Below the pieces are notes generated by a model. It searched no databases, was not told the origin of the DNA, and saw only the letters and a list, made by a program, of their open reading frames with translations. Positions 19,280-27,031 of a DNA stretch of 64,000 nt are shown here, one piece after another. The stretch is from NCBI GenBank assembly GCA_018971485.1, contig JAGXAQ010000006.1, forward strand, positions 1 through 64,000, written 5' to 3'. Source of the DNA: Pseudomonadota bacterium. Lineage in GTDB: Bacteria > Pseudomonadota > Gammaproteobacteria > Burkholderiales > REEB80. The position numbers and the translations under genes are program-made. The first letter of the stretch is position 1, and every line of letters begins with the position of its first letter.

Positions 19280-19942
19280 ATGAATGTGAAAATGAATCCT
19301 CTTAAATACACCTTCCTTATGATAGGCATAGGTATTATTGCTGGTTTACCCATAACAGGCTTAGCTAAAGCCATGCCTCTATCAGACTCAGCTTTTTTTA
19401 TACCCGTTAATGCCAGTGGGGGACATTTAATTAGCCAAGGGCACATAATCGGAAAACCATATTTCCCAAAAGGGGACAATATATCAGGTGGGCATGGTCA
19501 AACAATAGATGAAATTAAGGCAAACTCAGTTGAACAAATGACTTATCATATTCATGTACATCTCAGTCTTATTGACCGGGGTCATCAAATTGCTGTACCA
19601 GCTGGAATAGGCATTCTACCTCCCTGGCAAACTCAGCATGGATTTATTTCCGGGGGGTCGAAGATTTATTGGCTACACACACATGATGCAACCGGGATCA
19701 TACATATTGAATCTCCAGTACATAAAATTTTTACACTTGGACAATTTTTTGATATCTGGGGGATGCCCCTTAAACCAGATGATGTCGCAGGGCTTAAGGG
19801 CCAGATCACTGCTTATGTAAACGGAAAACCCTACCATCAATCTCTTCGAAACATTCCTCTAACAGCCCATAAACAAATCACTCTAGAAATTGGTAAGCCA
19901 GTTATCAAGCCTCCACAATATGTCTTTCCTCAGGGTCTCTAA
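19280..19942 (+). CDS. Secreted or membrane-anchored His-containing protein of unknown function
   Basis: A 220-residue protein with an N-terminal hydrophobic signal (about 9-31). The exported part holds several conserved-looking His motifs: YHIHVHLSLIDRGHQIAVPAGIG, then YWLHTHDATGIIHIESP, then FTLGQFFDIWG, and a tail TAHKQITLEIG followed by PQYVFPQGL. Proteins with the same HTHD...GIIHIESP pattern occur in many bacteria, including actinobacteria. I know no assigned function. The paired His residues suggest metal binding in the periplasm. AGGAAAC lies just before the ATG. Confidence 0.7.
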   Translation: MNVKMNPLKYTFLMIGIGIIAGLPITGLAKAMPLSDSAFFIPVNASGGHLISQGHIIGKPYFPKGDNISGGHGQTIDEIKANSVEQMTYHIHVHLSLIDRGHQIAVPAGIGILPPWQTQHGFISGGSKIYWLHTHDATGIIHIESPVHKIFTLGQFFDIWGMPLKPDDVAGLKGQITAYVNGKPYHQSLRNIPLTAHKQITLEIGKPVIKPPQYVFPQGL

Positions 19943-20055
19943 TCGCTTTTTAGCCAATACAAATACCAATATAGAACCCGTCATAAGAATATAAGGTAAA
20001 ATATTTTATATCAACGCTAGTGCATATTGTAATTATAGTTATATATTATTAATTT

Positions 20056-20096
20056 CTGGGGGCAACTTTATGATTATATAAAAATCCAGCCCCCAG
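20056..20096. repeat. 8-bp G+C-rich inverted repeat in a 427-base gap
   Basis: CTGGGGGC and GCCCCCAG are exact complements 25 bases apart in an otherwise very AT-rich gap between the secreted protein and the next small gene. It could close a hairpin at the 3' end of the upstream transcript. The rest of the gap (19943-20369) shows no gene. Confidence 0.4.
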
Positions 20097-20369
20097 ATCC
20101 TTACCCTGCTTGTGCATAGCAAATTCGATTTCTCCAAGACGAAATAATTGCTAGCCCCAACACCTGTATAACAATAATTAATCCATATAAACCTCAAGTT
20201 GACTTTAAATCAGCCGATATATTATTTATATGAATAAATAACTGTGTTAATTCAATTCATCCTTACTTAGATTAATGCTATCAAGGGTAGAACTACTAAG
20301 AAATATACCTGGGTTTTTATTAATCTTATTTTATACATAACGATAAATACACCTACTCAAAGGATCGGA

Positions 20370-20558
20370 ATGGAACTTGATTTAACCCGGCAGGAGTTAA
20401 TCGATCTGATTGAAGCATACGATGAATATATTCAAGAATCAGTCAAATTCGATCGGTACGCCTCAGGATGGCGCCCGGCAAGCATTGCCGAATTTTATGA
20501 TGATGTCTTTTTATTAGAAGGTCCTGATGAGTTAGATGATTTCGATGAAGAAAATTAA
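20370..20558 (+). CDS. Small acidic hypothetical protein (62 residues)
   Basis: The ATG follows AAAGGATCGGA, a good ribosome-binding site. The translated protein is very acidic, particularly at the end (DELDDFDEEN), with a helical N-terminal part. No family is recognised. It ends 13 bases from the end of the convergent cbpA gene. Its position next to a DnaJ-type chaperone gene does not by itself show a connection. Confidence 0.6.
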   Translation: MELDLTRQELIDLIEAYDEYIQESVKFDRYASGWRPASIAEFYDDVFLLEGPDELDDFDEEN

Positions 20559-20571
20559 ACTACTGCTCCAT

Positions 20572-21495
20572 TCAAAATGCAGCTCGCGGATTAAACTTAG
20601 AAATTCGAGCCAGCTCTTCATATAGGCTTCTCTCTTTCTGTGTCAAATTCACAGGAGTAACAATTTTAATAAAAACATACAAATCACCGTGTCCACCACC
20701 TGGCTTTGGCATTCCTTTTCCAGACAATCGTAGTTTTTGTCCACTAACAGCCTGTTCTTTTATATGCAAATTAACCCGGCCCGATAAAGTAGGAACTTCT
20801 ACCTTAGCCCCTAGCACAGCCTCAGAAGGAGTAATCGGCAATTCCAAAAACAAATCATGGCCTTCAAGGCGAAAAAGTCGATGTGGCGCAATATGCACAA
20901 CCAAGTATAAATCACCTGAAAGTCCACTCTGTGATCCCTTACCCCCTCGACCTGGAACCTTTAATCTCTGCCCATCAACCACACCTTTCGGGATGCGGAC
21001 AACACTAGAATAAGTCTGTGTACCCTGCCTCGTGTCAACTGGGAAAGAAATGGTTCGCTCCACTCCCTGTGCCGCATCTTCCATGGAAATAGTCAAAGAG
21101 ACCTCAAAATCCTGCCCTCTGAATCCTTCATGCATTCCTGCTTGCCTTCCCATCCCTTGGCCAAACAAGTTTGAAAAAAAATCTGAAAATCCAGCGGCTC
21201 CTGCTTGCCCATCAAATGGCGAACCTGAACCATTAAAATCAAAATGCCAGCCTGGGGGCGGATTAAATTCCTGGCCAGCGCGATGGGTCCCTAAAGCATC
21301 ATAAGCAGCTCGTTTTTCGGGGTCTCTTAAAACATCATAGGCTTCACCTAGTTCTTTAAACTTTTCTTCTGCATTGTTTTCTTTTGAAACATCAGGATGA
21401 TATTTACGGGCAAGTTTTTTATAAGCTTTGCGAATCTCTTCATCGGAAGCCGATCTAGAAACACCTAAGATTTTATAGTAATCATAGTATTGCAT
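20572..21495 (-). CDS. cbpA: DnaJ-class co-chaperone, CbpA type
   Basis: A 307-residue co-chaperone of DnaK. The J domain occupies about the first 70 residues with the HPD motif (KYHPDVSK). A Gly/Phe-rich linker ([13 protein letters not shown], then [11 protein letters not shown]) and two C-terminal client-binding domains follow (PFPVDT-like region, [22 protein letters not shown], and [10 protein letters not shown]). There is no Cys-rich zinc domain, which separates CbpA from DnaJ. The open frame runs to a GTG at 21507, but the ATG at 21495 has AAGGTGAG seven bases upstream and starts right at the J domain, so it is preferred. Confidence 0.92.
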   Translation of the reverse strand: MQYYDYYKILGVSRSASDEEIRKAYKKLARKYHPDVSKENNAEEKFKELGEAYDVLRDPEKRAAYDALGTHRAGQEFNPPPGWHFDFNGSGSPFDGQAGAAGFSDFFSNLFGQGMGRQAGMHEGFRGQDFEVSLTISMEDAAQGVERTISFPVDTRQGTQTYSSVVRIPKGVVDGQRLKVPGRGGKGSQSGLSGDLYLVVHIAPHRLFRLEGHDLFLELPITPSEAVLGAKVEVPTLSGRVNLHIKEQAVSGQKLRLSGKGMPKPGGGHGDLYVFIKIVTPVNLTQKERSLYEELARISKFNPRAAF

Positions 21496-21554
21496 ATATA
21501 ATCTCACCTTGTTTCATAAGAAGTGATATGGTGGCATATTTACTTGGTTCAAGC

Positions 21555-22673
21555 CTAAACCCACCGCAAAAAGACATCAAGTAGCAAACCGACTACTAAT
21601 GCTATTCCTACGTTCCAAAAAGAAATAATGGCTGTCAGTAACAATAGTGCTAACGAACCTTTCGTTTTATTTTTTAAAGCCAATAAGATCGGAAAAATTA
21701 ATTCTCCTCCTGCAACAAATAAAATGACACCTAAAACTGGTTTAGGGAAATCCAGGATAAGTTGCCCCATTACTCGAGAAAAGAAAAAACCCAGAATTAA
21801 AAAAATTACTCCAAGAATAACAGGAGCTCCTCCACTACGAGCTCCAAAACGAACCTGGCCTGCCAGGCCTCCAACCCCATGGCATACCGGAATGCCACCC
21901 CAAAAAGGCGACAACAGATTCATGCCAGCCAAAGACCATGCAATTTTTTGAACGCTTATCGTCCTACCCGGAAAAATCCGGTTATGTTCATTAGCAAGCG
22001 CTAAACATGAATTACCTATAGTTAAGGGGAATTGGGGTAAGGCCAGGAAAAAAAATCCCTGCCAAAGAATAGGCCATGACAGGAATGCTAGCGTCAAACG
22101 AGGAAAATGAAAGGCGGGATGTAAAATCCCTGACAACTCATAATATCCTGGTGTAGCCCACCCCATCCAGATAAACCCGATCAGTAGAAGCCCAAACATA
22201 ACAGGGAACCTTGATTTTACAAGGCACAAATATGTCAAAACAAGCAAACTCAAGCCTATGACCAAACTAGTACCAATCCAAGCTAACCCCTTATCAAGAA
22301 AGGTCAGGCCCACTCCCAGAACAATACCACTAACCACATCAACATTAATTCTGGCAGCAAGCCATTTTATTAAACCAGACAGGGCAAGAACTATCCAAAG
22401 CAAACCACTGATGAAACCTGCCGCCAAAACCACATGCTGGGAGATTGAGTCAGTTTGTGAGGCGGCGAGAATTCCAATAGCTTTCATGGGTTGCACCGGG
22501 ATTGGCGCACGGAAAAAAACTCCTGTCCATATAAGCATAAACCCAAGCACAATAAACAGGCCAACCGGATTAAAATGAACTAACACAATATAGGCTGTAA
22601 TAAATGGTATAAGCGTACCTAAATCACCAAATGCGCCAGCCCATTCCATATAGTTAAATTTAAATGCTTTCAC
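21555..22673 (-). CDS. MOT1-type molybdate transporter
   Basis: A 372-residue polytopic membrane protein of the sulfate-permease-like MOT1 family. The first conserved motif is GAFGDLGTLIPF near the N-terminus, and PIPVQPMKAI follows. The second half has LPQFPLTIGNS, then GGIPVCHGVGGLAGQVRFGARSGGAPVILG. In plants and bacteria with this domain the substrate is molybdate. The window also encodes a ModA-like binding protein, ModB/ModC-like ABC subunits and the molybdoenzyme MsrP, which makes molybdate a sensible substrate here. It lies 60 bases upstream of cbpA on the same strand. Confidence 0.85.
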   Translation of the reverse strand: MKAFKFNYMEWAGAFGDLGTLIPFITAYIVLVHFNPVGLFIVLGFMLIWTGVFFRAPIPVQPMKAIGILAASQTDSISQHVVLAAGFISGLLWIVLALSGLIKWLAARINVDVVSGIVLGVGLTFLDKGLAWIGTSLVIGLSLLVLTYLCLVKSRFPVMFGLLLIGFIWMGWATPGYYELSGILHPAFHFPRLTLAFLSWPILWQGFFFLALPQFPLTIGNSCLALANEHNRIFPGRTISVQKIAWSLAGMNLLSPFWGGIPVCHGVGGLAGQVRFGARSGGAPVILGVIFLILGFFFSRVMGQLILDFPKPVLGVILFVAGGELIFPILLALKNKTKGSLALLLLTAIISFWNVGIALVVGLLLDVFLRWV

Positions 22674-23136
22674 GCTCTTTCAGCCTTCACCCGATTTATT
22701 GAAGCTAACCCATAAACAATGTTTAATCCACATAACCAGTTAGATTTTAACAAATTAATGTGTGGCTTTTTTTCCACATTATCCTTACCAGCAACTTACA
22801 TCATTCTTACTAAAGCACGTAAACAAACAGTAAAATGAACACCTATTTCTCATGAATTAATTGAAAAAAATTAATTATATACAGATTTACGCCAAAATTT
22901 ATGTAAGGAAGATATAAATGTATCGAACTTACTGTATTTAAATACATAAAATATTTTAATTTAATATTTTTAATTAGATCCATTAATGTTATATTTGCGG
23001 CACTAAGATTAAGCCAGCAAGTTTACATCAAAACAACTGGCTAAGCTTATTTAAAGCCTCTTTGATTATAGCCAAGCCCTAAGCCTGACTTATTCAAAGC
23101 AGTTTCAATATGCCTTATAAGGAAGGATTGTTAAAA
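22674..23136. other. AT-rich gap without a gene
   Basis: About 460 bases separate the divergent MOT1 gene and the Lys/His-rich gene. The stretch is extremely AT-rich, especially near 22850-22990, as expected of a double promoter region. No reading frame, repeat or binding site could be supported. Confidence 0.5.
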
Positions 23137-23496
23137 ATGAAACCCGTAATGAAATCTCTCCACGCCATCGTTTTAGGAACATTTTTATTTAGCACGATAC
23201 CAGCGTTTGCTGCTGATACCCAAGCATCTGCTCCAGCCATGAACATGGGCGCCACAACCCCTGCTAAATCTAAAACTGAGGCGCATAAAGCCATCCACAA
23301 AAAAATAGTAAAAAAGACACGTAAGCCGATTCACAAAATGGCTCACAAGAAATTTGTGAAAAAAGCACACAAGAAAATCAACAAAACCACACATAAGAAA
23401 TTTGTGAAAAAAGCACATAAGCCGATTCACAAAATGGCTCACAAGAAAATAGTCAAAAAAGTGGAAAAGAAAGCAACCAAAAAAACGGCCCCTTGA
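23137..23496 (+). CDS. Exported Lys/His-rich repeat protein
   Basis: A 119-residue protein with a signal peptide (ending AFA) and then almost pure Lys, His, Ala and Val. It consists of imperfect short repeats such as HKKFVKKAHK, IHKMAHKK and KTTHKK. The DNA repeats as well: a stretch starting at 23322 recurs at 23418, a 96-base (32-residue) period. The mature protein is strongly basic and histidine-rich, like histone H1-type tails, so binding to DNA, polyphosphate, acidic surface polymers or metal ions is conceivable. Real function unknown. ATG 23137 is chosen over 23110 because AAGGAAGGA lies eight bases upstream. Confidence 0.75.
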   Translation: MKPVMKSLHAIVLGTFLFSTIPAFAADTQASAPAMNMGATTPAKSKTEAHKAIHKKIVKKTRKPIHKMAHKKFVKKAHKKINKTTHKKFVKKAHKPIHKMAHKKIVKKVEKKATKKTAP

Positions 23497-23517
23497 TAAT
23501 TAATAATCTGGGGTATG

Positions 23518-23545
23518 GGTTTGGGCCAAAGAAACGGCCCAAACC
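23518..23545 (+). terminator. Rho-independent terminator of the Lys/His-rich gene
   Basis: GGTTTGGGCC pairs perfectly with GGCCCAAACC around an eight-base loop, followed by GTTTT. It starts 21 bases after the stop codon, which fits a strong terminator. Confidence 0.85.
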
Positions 23546-23875
23546 GTTTTAAATAGAAATATAAGCCATTAATAAACACGAAACATACTCAAGAACCTAA
23601 TAACTCATTATTTTTAATAATTTTTTTAGGTATCTTCTTCTATAGTAGAATAGACGCAATCTAAAAAGTCAGTAACTAAAAACAATCTGACTCAATTTCG
23701 AAAGATATTTTCTAGAAAATAAGCTTTATAATAAAGACGAAGGCTCTAAAAGAGCAGGGGCTGACTACTAAGCACACAATAAGTTACCCTTTGCCTGCGA
23801 TAACCCTATAAACTAAGGAGAGTCACTAAGTACTATTTAAAACAATCTTTTTAGCTTCTTGTATTATTATCTATC
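23546..23875. other. 330-base gap upstream of modA-like gene
   Basis: AT-rich sequence with a T-run near 23620. No reading frame with a ribosome-binding site is visible. It may hold the promoter of the following gene, but no operator was recognised, and no clear match to a ModE palindrome was found by eye. Confidence 0.45.
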
Positions 23876-24658
23876 ATGAAAAAACGCAACCTGATCCTAA
23901 AGCTAGCATCACTTGTCCTACTGGCTATATCAACCCTATCTTCCATTTGCAAAGCGACAGAGATCCCCATTGTTGCAGCCAGCTCAGATTTGCATAACGT
24001 GCTACCAAAGCTAGCATCTCGATTTAATATGGAAACAGGCCTCATGATACACTTTAGGTTCGCTTCCAGTGACGCACTTGTCTGGCAGATTTATCACGGC
24101 ATACCTTATCAATTATTTATGGCTGACGATAAACATTCCATTATCAGAATCATGCACTTTGGCAAGGCAAAAAATAACCCGAAAATATACGCCATTGGCC
24201 ATCTTGTTTTATTCGCCCCCCTCAATTCCATTCTTTCAAATCCCATCTCTTTTTCTGAATTAACTTATCTTATCCAAAAAAACAAACTAACTCGCTTTGC
24301 AATACCCAATACTGAGCATTGTTCATACGGGCGTGCAGCTCGGGAAGTTTTAATGAAAATGAAAGTTTGGGTTAAAATGCAACCTGAAGTTGTACCAGCA
24401 TTAAATACATACAGAGCCGCACAAACCAGCTTGAATGCAGACGGAGGGATAATCCCATACTCACTTGCCATTTCTCCAGAATTTAAAAATCATGGGCAAT
24501 TTATAATTATCCCCCAAGACCTTTATCATCCAATCCAACAAGAAATGATTTTACTAAAAAATGCGAATAAAACGGCAATCAGATTTTATAACTGGCTACA
24601 AAGCCCTGAGGCCCGCTTCATATTTAGACAAAATGGCTACGATGTCCCACAGAATTGA
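23876..24658 (+). CDS. modA: ModA-like periplasmic molybdate-binding protein
   Basis: A 260-residue substrate-binding protein with signal peptide (about 1-27). The family start IPIVAASSDLHNVLPKLASRF corresponds to the AASL...L..IA.AF pattern of ModA, and GLMIHFRFASSDALVWQI contains the second oxyanion-binding Ser region. NADGGIIPYSLAIS corresponds to the GE(A)GIVY segment near the C-terminus. The Tyr and Ser/Ala ligands of molybdate cannot be verified by eye. No permease or ATPase gene is adjacent; ModB/ModC-like genes lie about 32 kb away. No clear ribosome-binding site precedes the ATG. A general anion-binding function remains possible. Confidence 0.72.
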   Translation: MKKRNLILKLASLVLLAISTLSSICKATEIPIVAASSDLHNVLPKLASRFNMETGLMIHFRFASSDALVWQIYHGIPYQLFMADDKHSIIRIMHFGKAKNNPKIYAIGHLVLFAPLNSILSNPISFSELTYLIQKNKLTRFAIPNTEHCSYGRAAREVLMKMKVWVKMQPEVVPALNTYRAAQTSLNADGGIIPYSLAISPEFKNHGQFIIIPQDLYHPIQQEMILLKNANKTAIRFYNWLQSPEARFIFRQNGYDVPQN

Positions 24659-24714
24659 AAAAAAAAGAGATGAGATAACCTCACGCTAGACTCAGATGAA
24701 AAAGTTGCCAAAAA

Positions 24715-25083
24715 CTAATATCCGAGCCATAAGCCATTGCCGTAATACCCTTCCCTCATACCAAAGCCAGAAAAACAACAACCATAACCCTCAAAACGCC
24801 CCTGCAAACGTTCCTGTCTTAAATAAGTCTGCTGCATATAATTAATAACTGCATTATCAACCCCTTCAGCATGCAAACCTGCTAACTGAGATGCAGAAAG
24901 TCTATACACATTACCTGAATCCTCCATTCGCCTAATAATTTCAGTTGGAGGAATACCTGCCTGACTCCAGGCAACTATTTCCGGAACAGTTACGGATGGA
25001 GTTGAATAACCTGTTGAAGCACAACCGGTTAAGGCAAACAGGCACAAAAAAGCAAAATATAAACATATTTTAGTAAACAACAC
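24715..25083 (-). CDS. Predicted lipoprotein of unknown function
   Basis: A small protein with a typical lipoprotein signal ending in LTGC (lipobox). The mature part has a helical segment with VPEIVAWSQAGIPPTEIIRRMEDSG, then LSASQLAGLHAEGVDNAVINYMQQ, a repeated helix pattern also seen in other proteobacterial lipoproteins. The tail is rich in Gly, Tyr and Trp. The frame opens at 25113, but a GTG at 25083 has GGAG five bases upstream and gives a normal signal peptide, so it is preferred. It lies 44 bases after the start of msrQ's downstream side on the same strand and may be the last gene of that unit. Confidence 0.68.
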   Translation of the reverse strand: MLFTKICLYFAFLCLFALTGCASTGYSTPSVTVPEIVAWSQAGIPPTEIIRRMEDSGNVYRLSASQLAGLHAEGVDNAVINYMQQTYLRQERLQGRFEGYGCCFSGFGMREGYYGNGLWLGY

Positions 25084-25126
25084 CAAGTCTCCGTTGAACG
25101 CTTTTACACCCACTTACCCCCAATAG

Positions 25127-25741
25127 CTATCTAGATTTGGGCCACAACGACATCAGGAAGGAAGCCTTTTTAACATAAAACATATAAGCAAGCCTATAAA
25201 TTAATAATACACCCAGAAGAGCAGCATAAACCAGTGGCTCGCGAATATCTCGCTTAACCTCGAGCCAAAAATGAACAACAGACAAAATTGCTGATGGATA
25301 AATCAGCCAATGAATATACCTCCAGCGTGCTATACCCAAGCGTTTCATCCATTTGTTGGTCGAAGTGCATGACAAAGGAAGCAACAACGCCAAGCCAGTA
25401 AAACCAGTCATGATAAAAGGTCGATCAAGAATATCCCGCCAAATAGCTGTCAAGGAAAAATACTGATCAAAATAGGCGTACAACAAAAAGTGAATCACAC
25501 CATAAAAAAAGGCGTACTGGCCAAACATTCTTCGTAGCAATAAAAGCTGGGGATACCTAAATATCCGCCTGGCCGGAGTAACACTGAGGGTTATCAACAA
25601 AAAAACCAACGACCAAATACCCGTTGAATGGATCAAAAAAGCAACCGGATCAGGGCCTAAACTACCCAAATATCCATAAAGCGGCAGACGTAAAAAAGGT
25701 AATAAACAAACCAGGAATACAAGAGGTTTTATCCGACTCAA
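25127..25741 (-). CDS. msrQ: Heme-binding membrane subunit MsrQ
   Basis: A 204-residue six-helix protein that passes electrons from the quinone pool to MsrP. The family pattern WSLVFLLITLSVTPARRIF is followed by RRMFGQYAFFYGVIHFLLY with the heme-ligand His, and the conserved TSTNKWMKRLGIARWRYIHWLIYPSAILSVVHFW segment holds further His ligands. It starts at TTG with AAGGAAGG seven bases upstream. It directly follows msrP (13 bases). The pair repairs oxidised methionines in periplasmic proteins. Confidence 0.92.
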   Translation of the reverse strand: MSRIKPLVFLVCLLPFLRLPLYGYLGSLGPDPVAFLIHSTGIWSLVFLLITLSVTPARRIFRYPQLLLLRRMFGQYAFFYGVIHFLLYAYFDQYFSLTAIWRDILDRPFIMTGFTGLALLLPLSCTSTNKWMKRLGIARWRYIHWLIYPSAILSVVHFWLEVKRDIREPLVYAALLGVLLIYRLAYMFYVKKASFLMSLWPKSR

Positions 25742-25754
25742 ACTTACGCCTTCC

Positions 25755-26702
25755 TTAAAAATTCTTACGTAGATTCATCCCGGAATAAAGGCTGCCCACC
25801 TGATTTGCGTACCCATTGAATAAAAGCGTGCGGCGCAAGCCCCACTCTCCTATTCGCCGCTCCGTTGCCTGGCTCCAGCGAGGATGGTTTACTTTAGGAT
25901 TCACATTTGAATAAAAACCATATTCATCTGGCGCAGCCATCTGCCATGAAGTTTGAGGCATATGTTCAACGAGGCGTATCCTAACAATGGACTTGATGCT
26001 CTTAAAACCATATTTCCATGGCACAACAAGCCGAATTGGAGCACCATCTTGATTGGGTAATGGTTTACCATAAAGGCCTGTAGCTAATATTGTTAATGGG
26101 TGCATAGCCTCATCCAGTCGTAAACCCTCTCGATAGGGCCAATCCAATACAGGAACACGCTGCCCAGGCATTTGCTTTGGATCATACAGCGTCCAAAATT
26201 CAACAAAATGGGCATGACCAAGCGGGTCGGCCTGTTTTAATAGTGATCCCAGGGGAAATCCGCTCCAGGGGATAACCATTGACCATGCCTCAACACATCG
26301 AAGACGGTAAACCCTGTCCTGCTGCGGGTATTTATGAATCAGATCGTTTACCGAATAAACTCCAGGCCTACGTACAAGCCCATCAATCTTGACTTGCCAT
26401 GGGTTGGTTGACAATGCACCAGAATATTTAGAAGGATCACTTTTATTTGTACCAAACTCATAAAAATTATTGTAATGGGTAATATCATGAAATGAGGTTA
26501 ATGGATCATGCGGCATTGCAGCTGGTTTTAAGGGAGGAAAAAGACCAAAAATTCCAGATGCCTGGACTAGTTTAGCTGCCATTCCAGGCACGATCAGTCC
26601 TAAAGAAGCTGCTTTTTTAAAAAAAGCACGCCTATCCAAATAAACCTTTTCTTCCGTAATCTCGGAAGAGGGAATATCTTCCTTATTCCTGATAATCATC
26701 AT
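25755..26702 (-). CDS. msrP: Periplasmic methionine sulfoxide reductase catalytic subunit MsrP
   Basis: A 315-residue molybdopterin enzyme exported by the Tat pathway. The twin-arginine signal is DRRAFFKKAASLG with RR at 24-25. The molybdenum ligand Cys lies in YRLRCVEAWSMVIPW, and VPWKYGFKSIKSIV is the sulfite-oxidase-type cofactor region. It reduces methionine sulfoxide in envelope proteins with electrons from MsrQ. The frame extends upstream to 26774, but the ATG at 26702 places the twin-arginine region at the usual depth. Its need for molybdenum fits the molybdate genes elsewhere in the window. The 329-base divergent region before the OGT-like gene shows no identified operator. Confidence 0.93.
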   Translation of the reverse strand: MMIIRNKEDIPSSEITEEKVYLDRRAFFKKAASLGLIVPGMAAKLVQASGIFGLFPPLKPAAMPHDPLTSFHDITHYNNFYEFGTNKSDPSKYSGALSTNPWQVKIDGLVRRPGVYSVNDLIHKYPQQDRVYRLRCVEAWSMVIPWSGFPLGSLLKQADPLGHAHFVEFWTLYDPKQMPGQRVPVLDWPYREGLRLDEAMHPLTILATGLYGKPLPNQDGAPIRLVVPWKYGFKSIKSIVRIRLVEHMPQTSWQMAAPDEYGFYSNVNPKVNHPRWSQATERRIGEWGLRRTLLFNGYANQVGSLYSGMNLRKNF

Positions 26703-27031
26703 AGCTATCCATGGTAGCGATATCCATAACCATAAAAAGTTAATGTTCACGCTAAAAACCCGCATGCTGAGCATGTTTAACTATAATATGTTTAATATCA
26801 TAGAGCCATCTAATTTGACTTGATTGGGTATACAGGTACACATTGACAGTTAATAAATTACCATATTAGTACGCTATCGTCTTTTGAGAATGTAATTCTT
26901 CTAAATTAACCCCGAAAACCCTTATTTCCCTATTTTTCTTAAATCGAAAACCAACTAAAAAGGATATGATATGTTCTCATAAGCTATAAGATTTAATTAC
27001 ACAGGATCCTTACTTCAAACAATCTTCTACC

